The position numbers and the translations under genes are program-made. A stretch of 64,000 nucleotides of DNA from Rhizorhabdus wittichii RW1 (lineage in GTDB: Bacteria; Pseudomonadota; Alphaproteobacteria; Sphingomonadales; Sphingomonadaceae): contig CP000701.1 in the NCBI GenBank assembly GCA_000016765.1, positions 158,758 to 222,757 on the forward strand, read 5' to 3'. This document shows, piece by piece, positions 16,484-29,008 of this stretch. The first letter of the stretch is position 1. The number at the start of each line of letters is the position of its first letter. The notes below the pieces were generated by a model that searched no databases, was not told where the DNA came from, and worked only from the letters and a program-made list of their open reading frames with translations.

Positions 16484-18172
16484 ATGGCAAATGTCGTGCA
16501 AGCATCGTGTGAAGTCCTGATTGTCGGCGGAGGACCATGCGGCCTGATGCTCGCGATCGAACTGGGCCGCCGCGGGGTCGACACCATCCTGATCGACGCC
16601 AAACCGGGAACGGCACGCAACCCCCAGGCGAACGCCACCCAGGCACGCACGATGGAGCATTATCGGCGCCTGGGCTTTGCCGATGAGGTACGCGCGCTGG
16701 GCCTACCCTCCGATTATCCCACCGACATCGCCTATTTCACCCGCTACGCTGATCGCGAGCTGGCGCGGTTCCGCCTCCCCTCGGCGCACGAGGCGCAGGC
16801 CTCCGTGCGCAGCATGGCAGGCTCATGGAGCGCTGCCGAGCTTCCCCATCGGGTGTCGCAGAAGTTTGTCGAAGAGGCCTTGCTGCGGCACGCCCGCAAT
16901 CAATCGAGCGTGCGCATGATGCACAGCCACAGGCTAACCTCTTTTGCAGAAGCGGTGGATAGCGTGACCGCCAAAGTCGAACCGACCAAGGGTGGCGAAG
17001 CGCTGACGATCCATGCGCGCTATCTGGTGGGGGCCGATGGCGCGCGCAGCCAGATACGCCGCGCACTCGGAATCCAGATGGTGGGCGAAAGCGGCGTCCA
17101 GCGCGATTTCTTCGGTGGCCGAATGGCTGCAGTCTATTTGCGCGCCAAGGATTTCTACGCGGAAACGGGGCATGATCGTGCTTGGATGTATTGGGCGTTC
17201 AACACGCAGCGCAGGGGATGGCTGGCTGCGGTGGATGGCAACGGCGAGTTCTTCTTCAATACCCAGCTACGGACCGAGGAAGAGGAACGCCCTCTCGACA
17301 AGGCTTTCGTAACCGAACTTTTCACGCAGGCCACCGGCCGGCCAATCGATTTCGAGATTCTGGAAACCGGCGTCTGGATCGCTGGCCACTGCCTCGTGGC
17401 CGAATCACTCGGCCGGGACCGGGTGTGGATCGCCGGAGACGCCGCCCATCTGTTCACGCCTGCTGGTGGCAACGGCTACAACACGGCAGTTGAGGACGCG
17501 GTGAATCTGGCGTGGAAACTTGCCGCTGCAGCGCGCGGTCAAGCTGGACAGACGCTGCTCGAAAGCTACGATATCGAGCGCCGCCGCATCGCTACCCGCA
17601 ACACCGGCTATGCCCGCGAACTGGCGCGATCCATTGGCGAGTTCGTGCCATCACCGCTGATCGAGCAGGACGGGCCGGAAGGCGATCTGGCCCGGCAGGA
17701 AGCAGGAGTCTATCTTGAGGCCCATGCGCGCCGTGAGTTCAATATTCCGGGCATCACCTTTGGCGGCCGCTATGACGGTTCACCCGTGATTGCATGCGAG
17801 GATGCCGCGCGCCCGCCTGACCAGATGAACGTCTATCAGCCGACCGCTCTACCCGGCGGACGCCCCCCTCATGCGTGGCTGCCTGATGGAACTAGCCTGT
17901 ACGACCGGTTCGGGCCGGAATGGACGTTGCTCGTGCTTGCATCACCCGATGGGGCGACAGATGCGCTGCGCGCTGCCTTTGCGCTGGTCGGTCAGCAGCT
18001 CGATATCGTGCTGCTGCCGGACGAAGGCCTCGCCGCGCTCTATGAGCGGCGCATGGCGCTGATCCGGCCCGACCAGATTGTCGCATGGCGGGGTGATGCA
18101 CTTCCCGATGATCCGGCGCAGCTCGTCCGACACTTGCTTGGGCACCACACTGCGGCAGTGGTTCCGGCATGA
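16484..18172 (+). CDS. FAD-dependent aromatic monooxygenase (PheA/TfdB/resorcinol hydroxylase type)
   Basis: 562-residue single-component flavin hydroxylase. GXGXXG is visible as LIVGGGPCGLMLAIELGRRG, the DG motif as LVGADGARSQIRRA and the GD motif as VWIAGDAAHLFTPAGGNGYN; the C-terminal thioredoxin-like domain follows. The start at 16484 has AAGGAGAG. It overlaps the maleylacetate reductase gene by ATGA. With hydroxyquinol dioxygenase two genes downstream, its likely product is hydroxyquinol (1,2,4-trihydroxybenzene), from resorcinol, hydroquinone or a substituted phenol (inference from context). Confidence 0.9.
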   Translation: MANVVQASCEVLIVGGGPCGLMLAIELGRRGVDTILIDAKPGTARNPQANATQARTMEHYRRLGFADEVRALGLPSDYPTDIAYFTRYADRELARFRLPSAHEAQASVRSMAGSWSAAELPHRVSQKFVEEALLRHARNQSSVRMMHSHRLTSFAEAVDSVTAKVEPTKGGEALTIHARYLVGADGARSQIRRALGIQMVGESGVQRDFFGGRMAAVYLRAKDFYAETGHDRAWMYWAFNTQRRGWLAAVDGNGEFFFNTQLRTEEEERPLDKAFVTELFTQATGRPIDFEILETGVWIAGHCLVAESLGRDRVWIAGDAAHLFTPAGGNGYNTAVEDAVNLAWKLAAAARGQAGQTLLESYDIERRRIATRNTGYARELARSIGEFVPSPLIEQDGPEGDLARQEAGVYLEAHARREFNIPGITFGGRYDGSPVIACEDAARPPDQMNVYQPTALPGGRPPHAWLPDGTSLYDRFGPEWTLLVLASPDGATDALRAAFALVGQQLDIVLLPDEGLAALYERRMALIRPDQIVAWRGDALPDDPAQLVRHLLGHHTAAVVPA

Positions 18173-19227
18173 TCGGCTTCGTCCACACAGCCCTTCCCGG
18201 TCGCGTCATCTTTGGCCATGACACCCTGCCCCGCGTCGCAGAGGAAGCGGAACGATCTGGCTTCAAACGGGCGCTGGTGCTGACGACGCCGCAGCAAGTC
18301 GATCAGGGCAAGGCCGTACTCGACCTGCTGGGCGAACGCGGATGCACCCTGTTCGACGGGGCGACGATGCACACGCCGGTTGAAGTTACCGAAAGGGCAC
18401 TTTCCCTATTGGCGGATCATGGTGCCGATGGACTGGTATCGATCGGCGGCGGTTCGACCATCGGTCTGGGCAAGGCACTGGCGCTGCGCACCGGGCTGGA
18501 CCAGATCGTCATTCCCACAACCTATGCGGGTTCGGAGATGACGTCGATTCTCGGCGAGACAAGGGACGGCAAGAAGACGACTCTCCGATCGCCCGACGTG
18601 CTGCCGGAAACCGTGATCTACGATGTGAGCCTGACGTACGGGCTGCCCACCGCGATGTCGGTCACATCCGGCATAAACGCCATCGCCCATGCCGCCGAAG
18701 CGCTCTACTCGGCTGAGGTCAGCCCCATTATCGCCATGATGGCGCAGGAAGGCATCCGCACGCTTGTCGAAGCGCTTCCAAGCATTGCGGCCAACCCGCG
18801 CGACGCAGCCGCGCGCGATCTTGCGCTGCGCGGTTCTTGGCTTTGCGGCACATGTCTGGGCAGCGTCGACATGGCCCTGCATCACAAGCTGGCGCATGTG
18901 CTGGGCGGCATTTTCGACCTGCCCCATGCCGAATTGCACACGGTGCTGCTTCCCCATGCGCTCGCCTATAACCTGCCGGCGGCACCCAAGGCGACCGAGC
19001 AGTTGCGCGCAGTCCTCGGCCAAGATCCCGCCACCATTCTGCGCGATCTGGCCGTGCGACTGGGAGCGCCGTCGTCGCTTGCGGCGCTGGGCATGCCGCG
19101 CGACGGCGTTGATCACGCAACGGTGGCGGCACTGCAGGCGCGCTATCCAAACCCCCGAACCCTCGAAGAACAGGGGATACGCGGGCTGCTCGAACGCGCT
19201 TGGGCGGGGGATGCTCCCCGCGCTTAG
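18169..19227 (+). CDS. Maleylacetate reductase
   Basis: 352-residue iron-alcohol-dehydrogenase-fold enzyme that reduces maleylacetate to 3-oxoadipate with NAD(P)H. Landmarks are VSIGGGSTIGLGKALALRTG, IVIPTTYAGSEMTSILGET and the His-rich ALHHKLAHVLGGIFDLPHAELHTV. It overlaps the monooxygenase stop by four bases and precedes hydroxyquinol dioxygenase, the usual order of a hydroxyquinol operon. Confidence 0.95.
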   Translation: MIGFVHTALPGRVIFGHDTLPRVAEEAERSGFKRALVLTTPQQVDQGKAVLDLLGERGCTLFDGATMHTPVEVTERALSLLADHGADGLVSIGGGSTIGLGKALALRTGLDQIVIPTTYAGSEMTSILGETRDGKKTTLRSPDVLPETVIYDVSLTYGLPTAMSVTSGINAIAHAAEALYSAEVSPIIAMMAQEGIRTLVEALPSIAANPRDAAARDLALRGSWLCGTCLGSVDMALHHKLAHVLGGIFDLPHAELHTVLLPHALAYNLPAAPKATEQLRAVLGQDPATILRDLAVRLGAPSSLAALGMPRDGVDHATVAALQARYPNPRTLEEQGIRGLLERAWAGDAPRA

Positions 19228-19287
19228 ACGGGACGGCAGCCCCATTGCTTTGCCTGCAATCGACTTCCCGATCTGTGGAGACCATCC

Positions 19288-20217
19288 GTGACCACCAACG
19301 AAACGCCATCGGAAAACACCGCCCCTCAGGTTTTCCCCCTGTTCACCGAAGAGGGATCGGCGGAGGCCGTAAATGCACGCATCGGGCCATCAACCGGTCC
19401 ACGCTTGCGCACCGTGATGGAAGCAGCAGTCCGCCACCTTCACTCTTTCGTTAAAGAGGTCGAACCGACTCATGACGAATGGGAAACCGCGATCGAGTTC
19501 CTTTCGGAGACCGGGCGGATGTGCACCGACTGGCGGCAGGAATATGTGCTGCTGTCCGACGTTCTTGGCGTGTCGATGCTGGTCGAAACGATCAACCATC
19601 GGCGAGGTGGAGGCGGAACCGAAAATACCGTGCTCGGCCCCTTCCATGTCCAGGGCGCCCCGCACTACCCGAACGGTGCCGACATCCGGCTGGACGAACG
19701 CGGCATACCGCTGGTGGTGCGCGGACAGGTGCGCGATGGTGAAGGACGTCCCATCGTCGGCGCAAAGATCGATGTCTGGCAGACCAACGAGGACGGCTTC
19801 TATGACGTCCAGCAACCGGATCAGCAGCCGCGCTGGAACTTGCGCGGGTTGTTCACCAGCGACGCGGAAGGCCGATACGGCTTCATCACCGCGCGGCCCC
19901 GCTTCTACCCGATCCCGGACGATGGCCCGGTCGGCAAGCTGCTCGGCGCTCTCGGCCGTCATCCCAATCGGCCAGCGCATATCCATTTCATCGTTACCGC
20001 GCCGGGATATGACCAGGTGGTGACGCATATCTTCGCGTCCGACTGCCCCTATCTCGAACAGGACGCGGTGTTTGGGGTCAAGGATACGTTGGTCGTCGAT
20101 ATCATTCCCCGCGACGATGCGTCCGCTGCCGCCGCATTTGGCGTGACAAACCCGTTTACGGCGATCGAATGGAATTTCGATCTCGTCCCCGCGCCCGGCT
20201 CGGACACCGTGTCATGA
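19288..20217 (+). CDS. Hydroxyquinol 1,2-dioxygenase (intradiol)
   Basis: 309-residue non-haem Fe(III) intradiol dioxygenase that opens hydroxyquinol to maleylacetate. An N-terminal helical dimerisation domain is followed by the catalytic sandwich: GGTENTVLGPFHVQGAPHYP, KIDVWQTNEDGFYDVQ, a Tyr ligand in RPRFYPIPDDGPVG and the two His ligands in NRPAHIHFIV. The annotation as hydroxyquinol rather than catechol dioxygenase rests on the maleylacetate reductase next door. Confidence 0.93.
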   Translation: MTTNETPSENTAPQVFPLFTEEGSAEAVNARIGPSTGPRLRTVMEAAVRHLHSFVKEVEPTHDEWETAIEFLSETGRMCTDWRQEYVLLSDVLGVSMLVETINHRRGGGGTENTVLGPFHVQGAPHYPNGADIRLDERGIPLVVRGQVRDGEGRPIVGAKIDVWQTNEDGFYDVQQPDQQPRWNLRGLFTSDAEGRYGFITARPRFYPIPDDGPVGKLLGALGRHPNRPAHIHFIVTAPGYDQVVTHIFASDCPYLEQDAVFGVKDTLVVDIIPRDDASAAAAFGVTNPFTAIEWNFDLVPAPGSDTVS

Positions 20218-20924
20218 CCAGCAAGATTTACGATAGCCCTGCCTCCGCCCTTTCCGGCCTGCTGTTTGACGGGATGACAATCATGTCAGGCGGTTTCGGC
20301 CTGTCGGGCAATCCCGAAAGCCTGATACCGCAAGTACGCGCAAGCGGCGTGAAGGAGTTGACCGTCATCTCCAACAACGCCGGCGCAGATGGCTTCGGCC
20401 TCTGGACGCTGCTGGAAAGCCGACAGGTACGGAAGATGATTTCCTCCTATGTCGGGGAAAACAAGCTGTTCGAGAGCCAGTATCTGTCGGGCGAGCTGGA
20501 ACTGGAGCTGAATCCGCAAGGCACACTGGCCGAGCGTATCCGGGCGGGCGGCGCGGGCATTCCGGCGTTCTACACCAAGACCGGCGTCGGCACGGTCGTT
20601 GCCGAAGGAAAGCCGGTAGAGACATTCGAGGGCGAGGACTATATCCGCGAAACATGGCTGCGCGCCGACCTTTCGATCATCAAGGCGTGGCGGGCAGATC
20701 CGGCGGGCAACCTGATGTTTCGCAAGACGGCGCGCAACTTCAACCCGAACATGGCGACCGCGGGCATGGTCACGGTGGTCGAGGTCGAAGAGATCGTGGC
20801 CGAAGGGAGCTTAGACCCTGACTGTGTCCACACCCCCGGCATCTATGTCGACCGCATTGTGCTGAGCACCATCAACGAAAAGCGGATCGAGCAGTTGACG
20901 GTCCGCGAAAGGGAAACGGTATAA
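20214..20924 (+). CDS. 3-oxoadipate (3-oxoacid) CoA-transferase subunit A
   Basis: 236-residue alpha subunit of a two-subunit CoA-transferase, moving CoA from succinyl-CoA to 3-oxoadipate. It shows the family signature [14 protein letters not shown] near the N-terminus and the [21 protein letters not shown] block. The start at 20214 overlaps the dioxygenase stop (ATGA); the earlier in-frame start lies inside that gene. Its partner gene is truncated, so this complex is probably not functional from this locus. Confidence 0.93.
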   Translation: MTSKIYDSPASALSGLLFDGMTIMSGGFGLSGNPESLIPQVRASGVKELTVISNNAGADGFGLWTLLESRQVRKMISSYVGENKLFESQYLSGELELELNPQGTLAERIRAGGAGIPAFYTKTGVGTVVAEGKPVETFEGEDYIRETWLRADLSIIKAWRADPAGNLMFRKTARNFNPNMATAGMVTVVEVEEIVAEGSLDPDCVHTPGIYVDRIVLSTINEKRIEQLTVRERETV

Positions 20925-21322
20925 TGGGCTGGACCCGTGATCAGATGGCGGCCCGCGCCGCGCAGGAACTGCGTGACGGCTATTATGTGAATCTTGGCAT
21001 CGGCATCCCGACGCTGGTGGCCAACCATCTGCCCGATGGCGTCAACGTCACGCTCCAGAGCGAGAATGGCATGCTGGGAATCGGGCCTTTCCCCTATGCG
21101 GGCGGGGCCGATCCCGACCTGATCAATGCCGGCAAGCAGACCATCACCGCATTGCCGACGTCGAGCTTCTTCTCTTCGGCCGACAGTTTCGCGATGATCC
21201 GTGGCGGCCATATCGACATGGCCGTGCTGGGGGCAATGGAAGTGGCCGCTAACGGCGATCTGGCTAACTGGCCCAGTCGGCCCGAAGCTGCGATTTTGGC
21301 CATGTTGAAGAACAAAGATTGA
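20924..21322 (+). pseudogene. 3-oxoacid CoA-transferase subunit B, 3'-truncated by a Tn3 element
   Basis: Reads as a beta subunit for 115 residues ([19 protein letters not shown]; catalytic Glu47 in the SENG motif) and then enters the transposon inverted repeat at 21270, adding 16 foreign residues before a stop. Family members are near 210 residues, so roughly the last 95 are missing. The start overlaps the subunit A stop by one base. The remaining 3' part of the gene is not found after the transposon's other end at 25373. Confidence 0.88.
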
Positions 21323-21332
21323 ACATGGCGAT

Positions 21333-22199
21333 CTACCAGGCTCGCTCTTGTCCTCCAATCTCGTAAACATCGGTCTCGATCGAGCACCTGTAGCTCTCTG
21401 CGATGTTGAACATCTCTGTCTGGAGAGATGCGATCTCATCATCGAGGCTGACGCCATCGGCACCCTGATCATAGGCGACGGTCAGCGTGTAATCGCAGTT
21501 CCCGGTCTTTTGCATCTGGTAATCCCGCTCCAGCATCGCCTCAATGCGCTCGCGAGCGGGCTTTCTGCCACGACCATGCTTGTTGAAGTTCTCGATGGTC
21601 AGATGCAGGGCGATGGTGACAGAAGGCGGCTTTTCCGGCAGCCCGATCCTTGAAGGAATGACGTCAAGCGCCCGATAGACGGTCATTCTTGAGATCTTGA
21701 GGTCGCGCGCGACGCTGGCCTTGCTCGCGCCGGCGGTGATCCGGCGTCGGATTTCATCGTCATCGATGTTTTTCTTCCGGCCTTTGTAGACGCCTTCGGC
21801 GCGCGCCGCCTCGATCCCGGCGCGCTGCCGGTCCTTGATGAACGTCAGTTCCATGTCCGCGACCATGCCCAGAATGGTGATCACCATCCGCCCCATGCTT
21901 CCGGCCGTCGTCACCTCCGGCTCAAGCACCCGCAATGAGGCTCCCTTCTGGTCGAGTTCATGAACCAGATTGAGAACATCGCGTGTGGAGCGACCGAGCC
22001 GATCGAGACGCAGGACGACGAGTTCGTCATCGGCGCGCAGGAACTGCATGATCGTCTCAAGCTCCGTGCGTCCAGTGCGCGATGCGCCCGAGCCTGTTTC
22101 GGAGCGGAGGATTTCACAGCCCGCTGCCTTCAACCGGGCAACCTGGATGTCGAGATCCTGGTCGATGGTGCTGACGCGGGCGTAGCCGACGCGGGTCAT
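21333..22199 (-). CDS. tnpR: Serine resolvase with C-terminal extension
   Basis: 288-residue site-specific recombinase. The catalytic domain starts MTRVGYARVSTIDQDLDIQ (Ser nucleophile in RVST), continues with LVVLRLDRLGRSTRDVLNLV and a Hin-type helix-turn-helix (ASKASVARDLKISRMTVYRAL), then a further ~90 residues of unknown role. I start at 22199; the longer frame to 22361 runs through the putative res site. Resolves cointegrates of Tn3 element 1. Confidence 0.93.
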   Translation of the reverse strand: MTRVGYARVSTIDQDLDIQVARLKAAGCEILRSETGSGASRTGRTELETIMQFLRADDELVVLRLDRLGRSTRDVLNLVHELDQKGASLRVLEPEVTTAGSMGRMVITILGMVADMELTFIKDRQRAGIEAARAEGVYKGRKKNIDDDEIRRRITAGASKASVARDLKISRMTVYRALDVIPSRIGLPEKPPSVTIALHLTIENFNKHGRGRKPARERIEAMLERDYQMQKTGNCDYTLTVAYDQGADGVSLDDEIASLQTEMFNIAESYRCSIETDVYEIGGQERAW

Positions 22200-22341
22200 G
22201 GGCAAATCCGTCACATTAGGGTGGCTTTGCCCTCGTACAGTAACATTGGTGACGGAACCACCCTTTTGTGACATGTCGTATATGTCACTTCCGATCGTCA
22301 CGTTCGGGTGCACCCAAATGGTGCGAGCGGAAAGGCCCCGG
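22200..22341. promoter_or_regulatory. Putative res site of Tn3 element 1
   Basis: The 142 bp between tnpA and tnpR contain repeated GTGAC/GTCAC half-sites, including TGTGACATGTCGTATATGTCAC-like symmetry near 22270-22290 and further CGTCAC copies. Position next to tnpR and dyad content fit a resolution site and the shared promoter region. Confidence 0.5.
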
Positions 22342-25251
22342 TCAGGCAGCAAGCCGCCCAAAATCGATCCGGCTATTCAGATCGAGGTCGAAGCGGCCAT
22401 AAGGATTGACGTGGCTGTAAATCAGCGGTGTGAGGCCGCGATAATCATCCGGCGTCATCCGGCCCGTCCATTTCGGTTCCACCAGCACGCTCTGAAGCAT
22501 TCGGGTGTTCACATAGACAAGCGACGCTTGCAGCAAATGTAGCGCCAGGACCGAGAGCTGCTGCTCATCGATGCGGTTAGTGGCGATCTCGCCGCCCTTG
22601 CCGAAGAAAACGAACCCATTGGCACTGTTCCAGTTTTCAACGACATTCAGGCCTTCATGAATTTCGCGGCGGAAGGACTCCTCGCGCAGATACCGGCACA
22701 GGAAGATCGTCTTGACCGCGCGGCCCAGCTCACTCAACGCCTTGTAGGTCGGGTGCATCACCTCGGAGCGGCTAAACCGGCGCAGGATCGCCTCCGGGTC
22801 GGCGGTTTTTGTCTGCATCGCGGCTGCATATTTGACCATCTCGTCATATTGCTGCTCGATCTCATCCCAGTTGATCGGACTGGAGAGGATCGGCTGCAAG
22901 TGGGGAAGCCGCGTTCGCATGCCGACATCGGGAAGAGCCAGCTTCTGGCGAGCGATCGCTTTCAGGCGGGGTGCAAGCTCAAATCCGAGAAGCCGGCAAA
23001 ATGCAAAGCCAACCGCGCTTTGGCCATGACTATCAACATATTGTCGCTGGATTTCCATGTCGGTGCAATGGCGCAGCACGCCCTCGATCATGGAGGCGAC
23101 CTCGGAGGAAGAGCAGCGCTTGAGCTGGGAATAGACGCATGTCGCGCGTCGTTCGACATGCCAGTAGATCATGACGCCCCGTCCACCATAACGCGCATGC
23201 CATTCCGTCATCAGGTTGCGATCCCAGGCTCCGAACTTTGTGGAATCTGACGCACAGGCCGTGCCGGCGTCCCCCCAGACTGCAGCATTGCGGATTGCCA
23301 GGGTCGCATTCGCAACCCTGGCACACGCCTCCTTGAGCGCCGCGGCATGAACGAAGCGGCGATGGACATGCAGCAGCTCTTCATAGCTGACATCGGGGGT
23401 GGCGCCGGCGATCCGCTTGAGCCCGGCATTCGTTCCCAGGCCGTAGAGGCATAGCAGGAGACGTTGATCCAGCGCGGTTTTCGGCAGTGCAACACGCGAG
23501 GCCGATGTTTCGAACGCTTCGAGAAGTCCCGTATCAAGGGCAGCCTCCTTCAGTACGTCGAGCAGCCCGGTCATCGGCCAGCGTTGGCCGATCTCGGTCT
23601 TGATCGAGGCGAGACCCCTGGGTTCGGGCAAGGGTTTGAACGGGGTGAGAGATATACGGTTCTCGCCGCGCCACAGCAGCCGAACCTTGTCGTTCCGGGG
23701 AATATTGGCATTGAGGAGCAACAGTTCCTGAGCAAGCTCTTCCCGGATGGCGCTTGAAAATGCACGCGCATCCGCCGTCAGGTTCAATCCTGTGTAATAT
23801 GCTTCTCGCCGCGCATCGAAGTCCTTGGGAAGATCGTCATCGGGATTGCGGTATCGGTCCGCCCCGACAACCCAGATTTCCTTAGAACGGATGCGATCGC
23901 GCAGTTGCGCGAGGACACAAAGCTCATAACTGATCCGGTTTACGCGCCCCTCTTCATCAATGACGGAACTGCGCCATCTCGCCGGAATGACCTCGTCGAC
24001 CGGCACTGCGTGCGGCGGCACGTAGCGGCATCCATCATCCACTTTGCTTCTGATCCAGTCCAGGGCCGCCAGCACCGGACGCCACACGGCGTTGTTCGAC
24101 CGGAACTCCAGTGCCGAAAGCAGGCTTGGCAGCATACGGCGATAATGATTGGCCCATGACCTCCGCATCACCTTGTAGATCCGCCGATCCAAGGCGCCCT
24201 TTGCCTGGCTTTCCTTGATGATCGCCGCCAGTTTGTCCTTGCCGGCGATTGGGAAAATGACATCGCAGATGCGCCCGGATGGATCGTCGATCGAAGCGCT
24301 GGCAATCTCGACCAGGAGTCGCTCCTTGCCATAGACCCGCTCGATGTCTTTCGCGATATCGCCCACCACCTTGCGTTTCGAGCGCGATCCGATCTTATGG
24401 ACCGTCTCGATCAGCAGGTCGACCATCGCATCCGTAAGCTGAGCTTCCCGCGCCATCAGATAAACGGCATAGAGCCCGAGCTGGCGCGCCGGTACATGCC
24501 GGCGCATCTCCGAGGCTTTCTCGCCGGCAACCCGGCGAACGATCTGATCGACCCATGCCTTGCCCGTGACCGATAGGAAATCTCGGGGAAGAGCAAGCCG
24601 TTGGATAAAGGCGAGTTTGGCGGTCACGCCAAGAATGTTTTCGAGCGTCGCCTGACCTGCATCCCCCTTCATCGTGTTGAAGCCGGTCGGGCCATCGGGA
24701 TCGGCGAGCGAGGCTTCCAGCAAGGCGACCGCATCCGGCGCAAGCCGATCGCGGACTCGGGCCAACAGGGCCTCCAGATAGAGGTGTCGTTGCGAACGGA
24801 CGAGGCGTTCCAGCTCCTTGCGCGACGGCCCATAGATACGGCGGTCGCGGCACCACAGGAAAACATGCTCGAGCATGGCATTGATCGGCTGCCCGCCCGC
24901 ACAAAGATCGTCGGAAATCCACCTCGACAACGCCCTGCGATCCGTCTGCGTCATACGGCGGAACCCGAGATGCCGCAAAATCTCCGCGCAATGCCGGCGG
25001 GCGGTGCGCCCGGAAAAATCATAGTGGTTCACGGATTTGGCATCGAGACCAAGTTGCTCCGCCAGATACAAGACACCGTCGGAGGGTATCGACGCATGAT
25101 CCGGCACAAAGAAGCCATGCCCGGCGAAAAATCTAAGCTGAACCGCCAATCCCAGTCGTGCCGTCTCCGCTTTGCCGGTCACGAACGCGATGTCCGAAAA
25201 ACTCAGGCTCCAGGAGCCGATCAGATCCCCACTCGAAACGCCAAGGCTCAT
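22342..25251 (-). CDS. tnpA: Tn3-family transposase
   Basis: 969 residues, full length. Catalytic acidic residues are visible in [28 protein letters not shown] and the C-terminal [18 protein letters not shown] block. The protein occupies Tn3 element 1 and appears intact. Confidence 0.95.
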   Translation of the reverse strand: MSLGVSSGDLIGSWSLSFSDIAFVTGKAETARLGLAVQLRFFAGHGFFVPDHASIPSDGVLYLAEQLGLDAKSVNHYDFSGRTARRHCAEILRHLGFRRMTQTDRRALSRWISDDLCAGGQPINAMLEHVFLWCRDRRIYGPSRKELERLVRSQRHLYLEALLARVRDRLAPDAVALLEASLADPDGPTGFNTMKGDAGQATLENILGVTAKLAFIQRLALPRDFLSVTGKAWVDQIVRRVAGEKASEMRRHVPARQLGLYAVYLMAREAQLTDAMVDLLIETVHKIGSRSKRKVVGDIAKDIERVYGKERLLVEIASASIDDPSGRICDVIFPIAGKDKLAAIIKESQAKGALDRRIYKVMRRSWANHYRRMLPSLLSALEFRSNNAVWRPVLAALDWIRSKVDDGCRYVPPHAVPVDEVIPARWRSSVIDEEGRVNRISYELCVLAQLRDRIRSKEIWVVGADRYRNPDDDLPKDFDARREAYYTGLNLTADARAFSSAIREELAQELLLLNANIPRNDKVRLLWRGENRISLTPFKPLPEPRGLASIKTEIGQRWPMTGLLDVLKEAALDTGLLEAFETSASRVALPKTALDQRLLLCLYGLGTNAGLKRIAGATPDVSYEELLHVHRRFVHAAALKEACARVANATLAIRNAAVWGDAGTACASDSTKFGAWDRNLMTEWHARYGGRGVMIYWHVERRATCVYSQLKRCSSSEVASMIEGVLRHCTDMEIQRQYVDSHGQSAVGFAFCRLLGFELAPRLKAIARQKLALPDVGMRTRLPHLQPILSSPINWDEIEQQYDEMVKYAAAMQTKTADPEAILRRFSRSEVMHPTYKALSELGRAVKTIFLCRYLREESFRREIHEGLNVVENWNSANGFVFFGKGGEIATNRIDEQQLSVLALHLLQASLVYVNTRMLQSVLVEPKWTGRMTPDDYRGLTPLIYSHVNPYGRFDLDLNSRIDFGRLAA

Positions 25252-25436
25252 AACGCCGCTCCCTTATCGGAGCGGAACGTCGTTCCTCGCATGGGCGATC
25301 GTCAACAACAACCAGCCCGTTCCCGACGTGTTCTCCAAGATGACCAAAATCGCAGCTTCGGGCCGACTGGGCCGAGTTCGAACAGCAGCGGGTTTGAAGG
25401 CGGAAGGCGTCTAGAAAACCAGGGGCTACTCAGAGC

Positions 25437-25680
25437 GCCCCCCGATCCGATCGACGGCTTGTGCAACGCCAGCCTTGGCGGCGTCGGCATCACCCGCATC
25501 AGCCTTCACCGCGAACGCCCTGCAACCCGCTGCCGCGATCTCGGCGACGACCGCGTCTGCCCGATCGGCGCTCTTCGAACAGGCCACAACAACCGTCGCG
25601 CCAAGCAACGCGAGAAGTCTGGCGCACGCCGCACCCATGCCGCGACTGCCTCCGGTTACCCGAATGGGCGTATTCGCGAC
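25437..25680 (-). pseudogene. SDR oxidoreductase fragment (N-terminal Rossmann part)
   Basis: About 80 residues of a classical SDR, with the cofactor loop VTGGSRGMGAACARLLALLG. The frame ends just past AVDRIGGR, where the next strand (VDVLVNNAG in intact SDRs) should begin. It is cut on one side near Tn3 element 1 and at its start by the IS3-type end at 25681. The 64 bases between 25373 and 25437 show nothing recognisable. Confidence 0.8.
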
Positions 25681-26267
25681 TGAGCTGCCCCCGTCTGAGT
25701 GGTCCATCGACTATGATAGTCTGGATCACGAAAGGGACGACGAATGCCGAGCAAGAAGCACAAGCCAAAAGAGATCATCGGCAAGCTGCGTGAGGTGGAG
25801 ATCGTGTTGGGTCAGGGCGGCACGACCGCCGAGGCGTGTCGGCGGATCGCAGTCAGCGAGCAGACCTATTATCGTTGGCGCAAGGAGTATGGCGGGCTGA
25901 AGACCGACCAGGCTCGGCGGATGAAGGATTTGGAGAAGGAGAATCTACGGCTGCGCCGCGCGGCTTCCGAGCTAACGCTGGACAAGCTGATCTTGCAGGA
26001 GGCGGCACGGGGAAACTTCTAAGCCCGCGCGGCGACGGCGATGCATAGATCAGCTGCGGCGTGAGCTGCCGGTATCCGAGCGGCGAATATGCCGGGTGCT
26101 CGGACAACATCGATCGACGCATCGCAAGGTGCCACGCGGGGCGGAAGACGAGCAGCGGCTGACTGACGACATCATCGCGCTGGCGAAGCAGTACGGGCGA
26201 TATGGCTATCGCCGGGTGACCGCATTGCTGCGCGATGCCGGCTGGACGGTGAACCGCAAGCGTGTCG
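25681..26267 (+). mobile_element. IS3-family element A, left-end fragment (copy A1)
   Basis: Begins with TGAGCTGCCCCCGTCTGAGT, matching the ends of the complete copy at 49556-50824. It contains complete orfA and the first ~85 codons of orfB, then stops abruptly at about 26267, where integrase sequence starts. Its proteins are close to but not identical with copy A2. Confidence 0.85.
25744..26022 (+). CDS. IS3-family transposase OrfA
   Basis: 92-residue helix-turn-helix protein ([25 protein letters not shown]) ending in a leucine-zipper-like [20 protein letters not shown]. Complete, but the following orfB is truncated near 26267, so this copy cannot make a full OrfAB transposase. Confidence 0.92.
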   Translation: MPSKKHKPKEIIGKLREVEIVLGQGGTTAEACRRIAVSEQTYYRWRKEYGGLKTDQARRMKDLEKENLRLRRAASELTLDKLILQEAARGNF

Positions 26268-26490
26268 CGACCTTATCGAGTTCAGCAACAGCAAGATCGT
26301 TGAGCGGAATGGTCGTCGGCTCGCCATTCTTCGTCCGGTCGCCGGACAGCCGCATTTCGCGCCCCGCCCGGTCCAGTTCCTGCCAATGGAGACCGCTGAT
26401 CTCTTCTCGGCTATAGCGCGACGATCTGGGTGAGAGGTCAGCGACTATCAGGATGAGAACAGATTGTCGCGGCGGGTTCATGGTGCCGGG

Positions 26491-28853
<2,363 letters not shown>

Positions 28854-28935
28854 TCACGGCATCTCCCTCCAATCTGGATATGCCAATGAATATTGGGTCG
28901 GCCCCGACGATCTGCGGCTCCTCCATTAAAGGGCC

Positions 28936-29008
28936 ATCGGTTGTTGGGGTCTCGGCTACGGGCTTCGGGCTACGCCCTCCGCCCTTCACCGACACCCCAA
29001 CAACCGAT
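28936..29008. repeat. 20-bp inverted repeat upstream of istA in IS21-1
   Basis: Arms ATCGGTTGTTGGGGTCTCGG (28936-28955) and its complement at 28989-29008 with one mismatch, loop about 33 nt. It lies between the outer end of the IS and istA, where it could fold in any transcript entering from outside. Confidence 0.7.

Larger units (their letters stand above)
21270..25373 (-). mobile_element. Tn3-family transposon 1 (tnpR, tnpA)
   Basis: About 4.1 kb bounded by 44-bp inverted repeats beginning GGCCCAGTCGGCCCGAAGCT, with three mismatches between ends (21270-21313 and 25330-25373). It carries tnpA and a serine resolvase in tandem on the minus strand and no passenger gene. Flanking 5-mers differ (TAACT against GAGTT), so one flank has been deleted or recombined since insertion. 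Confidence 0.88.

Noticed and set aside
21270..25373. A 5-bp target repeat for Tn3 element 1
   Set aside because: Flanks TAACT and GAGTT do not match, and the interrupted gene does not resume on the other side.
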